Positions 5,101 to 9,123 of a stretch of DNA of 9,123 bases are shown piece after piece (position 1 is the first letter of the stretch; every line of letters begins with the position of its first letter). The position numbers were made by a program, and so were the translations under genes. The DNA is from an uncultured Collinsella sp. Its GTDB lineage: Bacteria > Actinomycetota > Coriobacteriia > Coriobacteriales > Coriobacteriaceae. The stretch spans positions 1-9,123 of the forward strand of contig CABSMB010000030.1 of the NCBI GenBank assembly GCA_902478705.1, in the 5' to 3' direction. The notes beneath the pieces are model-generated. The model was not told the DNA's origin and searched no databases. It saw only the letters and a program-made list of their open reading frames with translations.

Positions 5101-6135
5101 CTACCAGATTCCCAGCACGTGCTGCATTCCCAAACTCATGCACGCAATGCCAATCCAGCAGCAAAAGCCCAATGCGATGGGCTTGCCGCCCTTTTTGACC
5201 AGCTCGACGATATCGGTATTAAAGCCAATAGCCGCCATGGCCATCACGATAAAGAACTTCGACAGTTCCTTGATGGGCGCCGTAATGGATGCAGGAAGCT
5301 GAAGCACCGTGGTGATTACGCTCGCCAGCACAAAGAACAGCACGAACATGGGAAACGCGCGTTTAAGCGAGAACGTGCTTTTGGCGTCGCCGCCGGCCTT
5401 GCGCGCCAGATGCATCTGCCAGCACGCAAGAACCAACGTAATGGGAATAATGGCCAGCGTCCTGGTAAGCTTGACCACCGTGGCGCTTTCGAGCACATTG
5501 GCGCCGGGATGCATGCTGTCCCAGGCGCTCGCCGCAGCCGTTACCGACGAGGTGTCGTTGATGGCGGTGCCGGCAAACAGGCCAAAGCCTTCGTTGGTCA
5601 GCCCGAGCATGCCGCCGAGCGTCGGAAACACGAGCGCCGCGACAACGTTAAACAGGAAGATGACCGAAATAGCCTGGGCAATCTCACGATCGTCGGCATC
5701 GATGACAGGCGCCGTCGCGGCGATGGCAGAACCGCCGCAAATCGACGAACCCACACCCACAAGCGTCGCGATCTTGCCCGGCACGTTCATAACGCGGCAG
5801 AGCACGAAGGCGATGACAAGCGAGGTCGAGATTGTCGCCACGATAATCGGCAGCGACTGAGCGCCTTTGGACAGAATCTGCGAGAGGTTCATTCCAAAGC
5901 CAAGCAGGATTACCGCGTACTGCAAGACTTTTTTAGACGTATAGGTGACGCCGGCGGCGAGCTGTTCGCGACGATTCTTGGGAAAGACGAGCGCCAGGAC
6001 CATGCCAAAGAGGATGGCAAACACCGGCCCGCCGACCACCTCAACCTGTTTGCCGAGCAACGTCGCGGGGATGGCGACGATCAGGCAGAACAAGACGCCC
6101 TTCCAGCGCTCGCGTACGATATTCGCCAGTTGCAT
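5101..6135 (-). CDS. YeiH/UPF0324 family membrane protein (putative sulfate exporter family)
   Basis: The 344-residue product is a polytopic inner-membrane protein with about ten hydrophobic segments, the usual size for the family. Signatures seen are the GVGSSICGGSAIAATAPVI block (about residues 126-144), the following conserved D..EIAQAI (about 146-154), the repeat-like GTAINDTSSVTAAA (about 189-202), and AIGFNTDI near the C-terminus, all characteristic of YeiH/PSE proteins. The family is annotated as putative sulfate exporters; the real substrate is largely unproven, so sulfite, sulfate or another small anion are all possible. The start is ATG at 6135 with AAGGA seven bases upstream. A GntR-type regulator is divergent across a 163-base promoter region, the classic arrangement of a regulator with its target. 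No sulfonate- or taurine-degradation genes lie in the window to fix the substrate. Confidence 0.88.
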   Translation of the reverse strand: MQLANIVRERWKGVLFCLIVAIPATLLGKQVEVVGGPVFAILFGMVLALVFPKNRREQLAAGVTYTSKKVLQYAVILLGFGMNLSQILSKGAQSLPIIVATISTSLVIAFVLCRVMNVPGKIATLVGVGSSICGGSAIAATAPVIDADDREIAQAISVIFLFNVVAALVFPTLGGMLGLTNEGFGLFAGTAINDTSSVTAAASAWDSMHPGANVLESATVVKLTRTLAIIPITLVLACWQMHLARKAGGDAKSTFSLKRAFPMFVLFFVLASVITTVLQLPASITAPIKELSKFFIVMAMAAIGFNTDIVELVKKGGKPIALGFCCWIGIACMSLGMQHVLGIW

Positions 6136-6298
6136 ATGGGATTCCTTCTTTCTATTTCACGTTTGCGACGGCTTATGATACGGCAACATTGAGCACAGCC
6201 TTGCGCAAACACAGACCAAGATGCCGCAATAGTTCTTGGGCAACAGCCGAATTACCCACCACGGAGAGCTGATTCGCGGCATAATTAACAGCTGATAT
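6136..6298. promoter_or_regulatory. Divergent promoter region of yeiH-like gene and GntR regulator
   Basis: On the minus strand TATCAT (6180 to 6175, five of six) lies 40 bases before the yeiH ATG and is the best -10 for that gene, with no good -35. On the plus strand CATAAT (6280-6285) is a candidate -10 for the regulator. Possible operator elements are the palindrome TTGCGCAA (6201-6208), the inverted pair CCAAGA (6216-6221)/TCTTGG (6234-6239), the near-repeats CTTGCGCAA (6200-6208) and CTTGGGCAA (6235-6243) spaced 35 bases apart, and GGCAACA twice (6182-6188, 6239-6245). The repeats are seen; binding by the GntR protein is inferred. Confidence 0.5.
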
Positions 6299-7030
6299 AT
6301 GAGTGTGATAGAACGGTTGCGAGGCACTATGGAAGAATCGATGCACGTCGGCGAGCAGGAAATGAGCCTACAGGATCAGTCCTACCACACCATTCGACGC
6401 AAAATCGTCTACCTGGACTACAAGCCGGGCGAAAAGCTGGGCGTCAAGCAGCTTTGCGACGACCTGGATATGGGGCGCACCCCTGTGCGCGAGGCGCTGG
6501 TGCGTCTGGCGCAAGAGGGCCTGGTGCGCACCGTGCCCCAAAGCGGCACCTATGTCTCGCCCATCAACCTCACTCTTGCCGAGAGCGCCTGCTACATTCG
6601 CGAGCACCTGGAAAAGCAGGTAATTGTGGAGTGCTGTGCCCGTGCCACCTCGGCAGGCATCGAGCAGCTCGACCGAGCCATCGCGCTGCAGGAAAAGACC
6701 ATGGCCGAGGAGGATCGCATCGGCTTCTTTTTAAGCGACAACCTCATGCACCGCATGATCTTTAGCATCGCGTGCCGCAGCACCGTGTGGTCGTGGCTCG
6801 AAGAGACCAATGCCGACCTGGAGCGCTTCCGCTGGCTGCGCGCCGCCACGCAGACGCTCGACAATCAGGAGATTGTTAACGAGCACAAGCAAATCCGCCG
6901 CGCCATTGCCGGCCGCGACCCCATCGAGGCGAGCTTTTTGGTCAGCAAGCACCTGCATATGATGTTCCGCAACCAGACCGAGGTCCTGGACCAATATCCC
7001 AAGTACTTCGAGACCAGCAAGCTCCGCTAA
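6299..7030 (+). CDS. GntR family transcriptional regulator, FCD (FadR-type) effector domain
   Basis: The product is up to 243 residues. The N-terminal winged helix-turn-helix (about 26-88) is typical of GntR: YHTIRRKI, YKPGEKL, LCDDLDMGRTPVREALVRLAQEGLV, then SGTYVSP. The C-terminal all-helical FCD domain (about 95-225) carries the usual metal- or acid-binding set: Asp147 and His151 (DNLMH), His196 (EIVNEHKQI) and His218 (SKHLHMM). Such proteins usually bind a small carboxylate and release or bind DNA as dimers. The ATG at 6299 has no ribosome site and is used as the longest frame. ATG 6329 (GAGG four bases upstream) or ATG 6341 (GGAAG five bases upstream) are likely true starts and keep the whole HTH. 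It is divergent from the YeiH-like gene, its probable target, and convergent with glmS. Confidence 0.9.
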   Translation: MSVIERLRGTMEESMHVGEQEMSLQDQSYHTIRRKIVYLDYKPGEKLGVKQLCDDLDMGRTPVREALVRLAQEGLVRTVPQSGTYVSPINLTLAESACYIREHLEKQVIVECCARATSAGIEQLDRAIALQEKTMAEEDRIGFFLSDNLMHRMIFSIACRSTVWSWLEETNADLERFRWLRAATQTLDNQEIVNEHKQIRRAIAGRDPIEASFLVSKHLHMMFRNQTEVLDQYPKYFETSKLR

Positions 7031-7037
7031 CCTGCCA

Positions 7038-7076
7038 AAACCACCACAAAGGGAACAGGCACCTTTGTGGTGGTTT
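7038..7076. terminator. 15-bp perfect hairpin after the GntR gene, probable terminator
   Basis: AAACCACCACAAAGG (7038-7052) and CCTTTGTGGTGGTTT (7062-7076) are perfect inverted repeats around a 9-base loop. The hairpin begins 8 bases past the GntR stop. On the plus strand only three T's, inside the stem, end it; on the minus strand four T's do. It probably terminates gntR and backs up glmS termination. The GGGAACAGGCACC across the loop resembles dispersed palindromic repeats I remember from other bacteria, an unverified impression. Confidence 0.7.
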
Positions 7077-7084
7077 CTCCACAC

Positions 7085-7125
7085 AAAAAGGCCCGGCTCC
7101 GTCTGATGACGCGGAGTCGGGCCTT
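7085..7125 (-). terminator. Intrinsic terminator of glmS
   Basis: On the minus strand AAGGCCCGACTCCG (7125-7112) pairs with CGGAGCCGGGCCTT (7101-7088), 14 bp with one A-C mismatch and a 10-base loop, and ends in a run of five T's. It starts 25 bases after the glmS stop. On the plus strand the mismatch becomes a G-U pair but only two T's follow, so it may also stop transcription arriving from gntR, less efficiently. Confidence 0.88.
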
Positions 7126-7149
7126 AATCGTAAGGATGACGGAACTCGA

Positions 7150-8997
<1,848 letters not shown>

Positions 8998-9016
8998 AAG
9001 ATAAATCCCTTCGTTC

Positions 9017-9039
9017 GCGTGACTGCAAGACGTCCACGC
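9017..9039 (-). promoter_or_regulatory. Hairpin in the glmS leader
   Basis: On the minus strand GCGTGGAC and GTCACGC form a 7-bp stem with one bulged G and an 8-base loop, ending about 20 bases before the glmS ATG. It lies upstream of the ribosome site and does not cover it. It is too small to be the glmS ribozyme and no ligand-binding core is recognisable. It may affect RNA stability or be incidental. Confidence 0.35.
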
Positions 9040-9055
9040 ACAAGGGGCGCTGAGA

Positions 9056-9080
9056 CGTATAACGTTCGAGTATTGTACTC
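9056..9080 (-). promoter_or_regulatory. Candidate glmS promoter elements
   Basis: On the minus strand TACAAT (9077 to 9072, five of six) sits in the centre of GAGTA-CAA-TACTC (9080 to 9068), a short inverted repeat, and a second box, TATACG, follows near 9061-9056. Neither has a clear TTGACA partner. Either would give a leader of about 50 to 70 bases. The palindrome over the -10 could be an operator or chance. Confidence 0.35.
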
Positions 9081-9098
9081 ACGCAAACGCAAGCTGAT

Positions 9099-9114
9099 AT
9101 ACCAGAAGTGGTAT
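9099..9114. promoter_or_regulatory. 16-bp inverted repeat ATACCA-N4-TGGTAT upstream of glmS
   Basis: Perfect 6-bp arms flank GAAG about 100 bases before the glmS ATG and just upstream of the promoter-like boxes. The size and symmetry fit a dimeric repressor or activator site. It could serve glmS or a gene beyond the window edge. The half-site order (ACCA then TGGT) is the reverse of DasR/NagR-type amino-sugar operators (TGGT then ACCA), so that identity is not supported. Confidence 0.4.
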
Positions 9115-9123
9115 CTCTGTCTC

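Noticed and set aside
4285..6192. 635-residue plus-strand open frame
   Set aside because: It is antisense to both the regulator and the YeiH-like gene, crosses the structured gap, and has the Arg/His/Gln-rich composition typical of antisense frames in GC-rich DNA. No domain is recognisable, while both minus-strand genes have clear family motifs.
9099..9114. DasR/NagR-type amino-sugar operator
   Set aside because: The half-sites occur in the opposite order (ACCA then TGGT) and the spacer does not match the known consensus.
8998..9123. glmS ribozyme
   Set aside because: The leader is too short and lacks the conserved core and multi-helix layout; only a small hairpin is present.

Overview
The window is about 9.1 kb of high-GC DNA with compact, mostly minus-strand genes. 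Gene content and protein style (Ala-rich proteins, a class B sortase beside a LytR-CpsA-Psr protein, an SPATG-type wall-anchored protein, GlmS) suggest a gut Actinomycetota of the class Coriobacteriia, probably Collinsella or a close relative. This assignment is an inference from protein style. No rRNA or other phylogenetic marker is present.

Layout. (1) Positions 1-2840 hold a cell-surface module read on the minus strand: a small secreted protein ending in an SPATG sorting signal, an intrinsic terminator, a class B sortase, and an LCP-family membrane protein whose ATG lies two bases after the sortase stop codon. A perfect GC-rich hairpin follows the LCP stop. (2) Positions 2950-3534 encode an unrecognised single-pass membrane protein with a very basic N-terminus. 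(3) Positions 3619-4836 encode a regulator shaped like a sigma-54 enhancer-binding protein (AAA+-like core plus Fis-type HTH) but apparently lacking the ATPase and sigma-54 contact motifs. (4) Positions 4837-5100 are non-coding and contain a long imperfect palindrome that folds best as minus-strand RNA. (5) Positions 5101-6135 encode a YeiH/UPF0324 membrane protein (putative sulfate exporter family), divergent from a GntR/FCD regulator at 6299-7030 on the plus strand. (6) Positions 7031-7149 are a convergent intergenic region with two strong hairpins, followed by glmS (7150-8997, minus) with about 126 bases of upstream DNA.

How the parts may work together. The sortase, its likely substrate and the LCP protein look like one wall-decoration unit: the sortase would attach the SPATG protein to peptidoglycan, and the LCP protein would transfer a glycopolymer to wall or protein. 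GlmS makes glucosamine-6-phosphate, the precursor of UDP-GlcNAc and hence of peptidoglycan and wall glycans. It is an ordinary housekeeping gene here and need not be linked to the surface module. The GntR regulator is the natural candidate to control the divergent yeiH-like gene. The degenerate enhancer-binding-like regulator lies downstream of yeiH in the same orientation but across a structured 264-base gap.

The observations most worth a second look are the structured element at 4976-5060, the sigma-54-type regulator without its ATPase motifs, the sortase/LCP/SPATG module with an internal terminator, and the palindromic elements around glmS. I saw no CRISPR array, tRNA, rRNA, transposase or phage gene.
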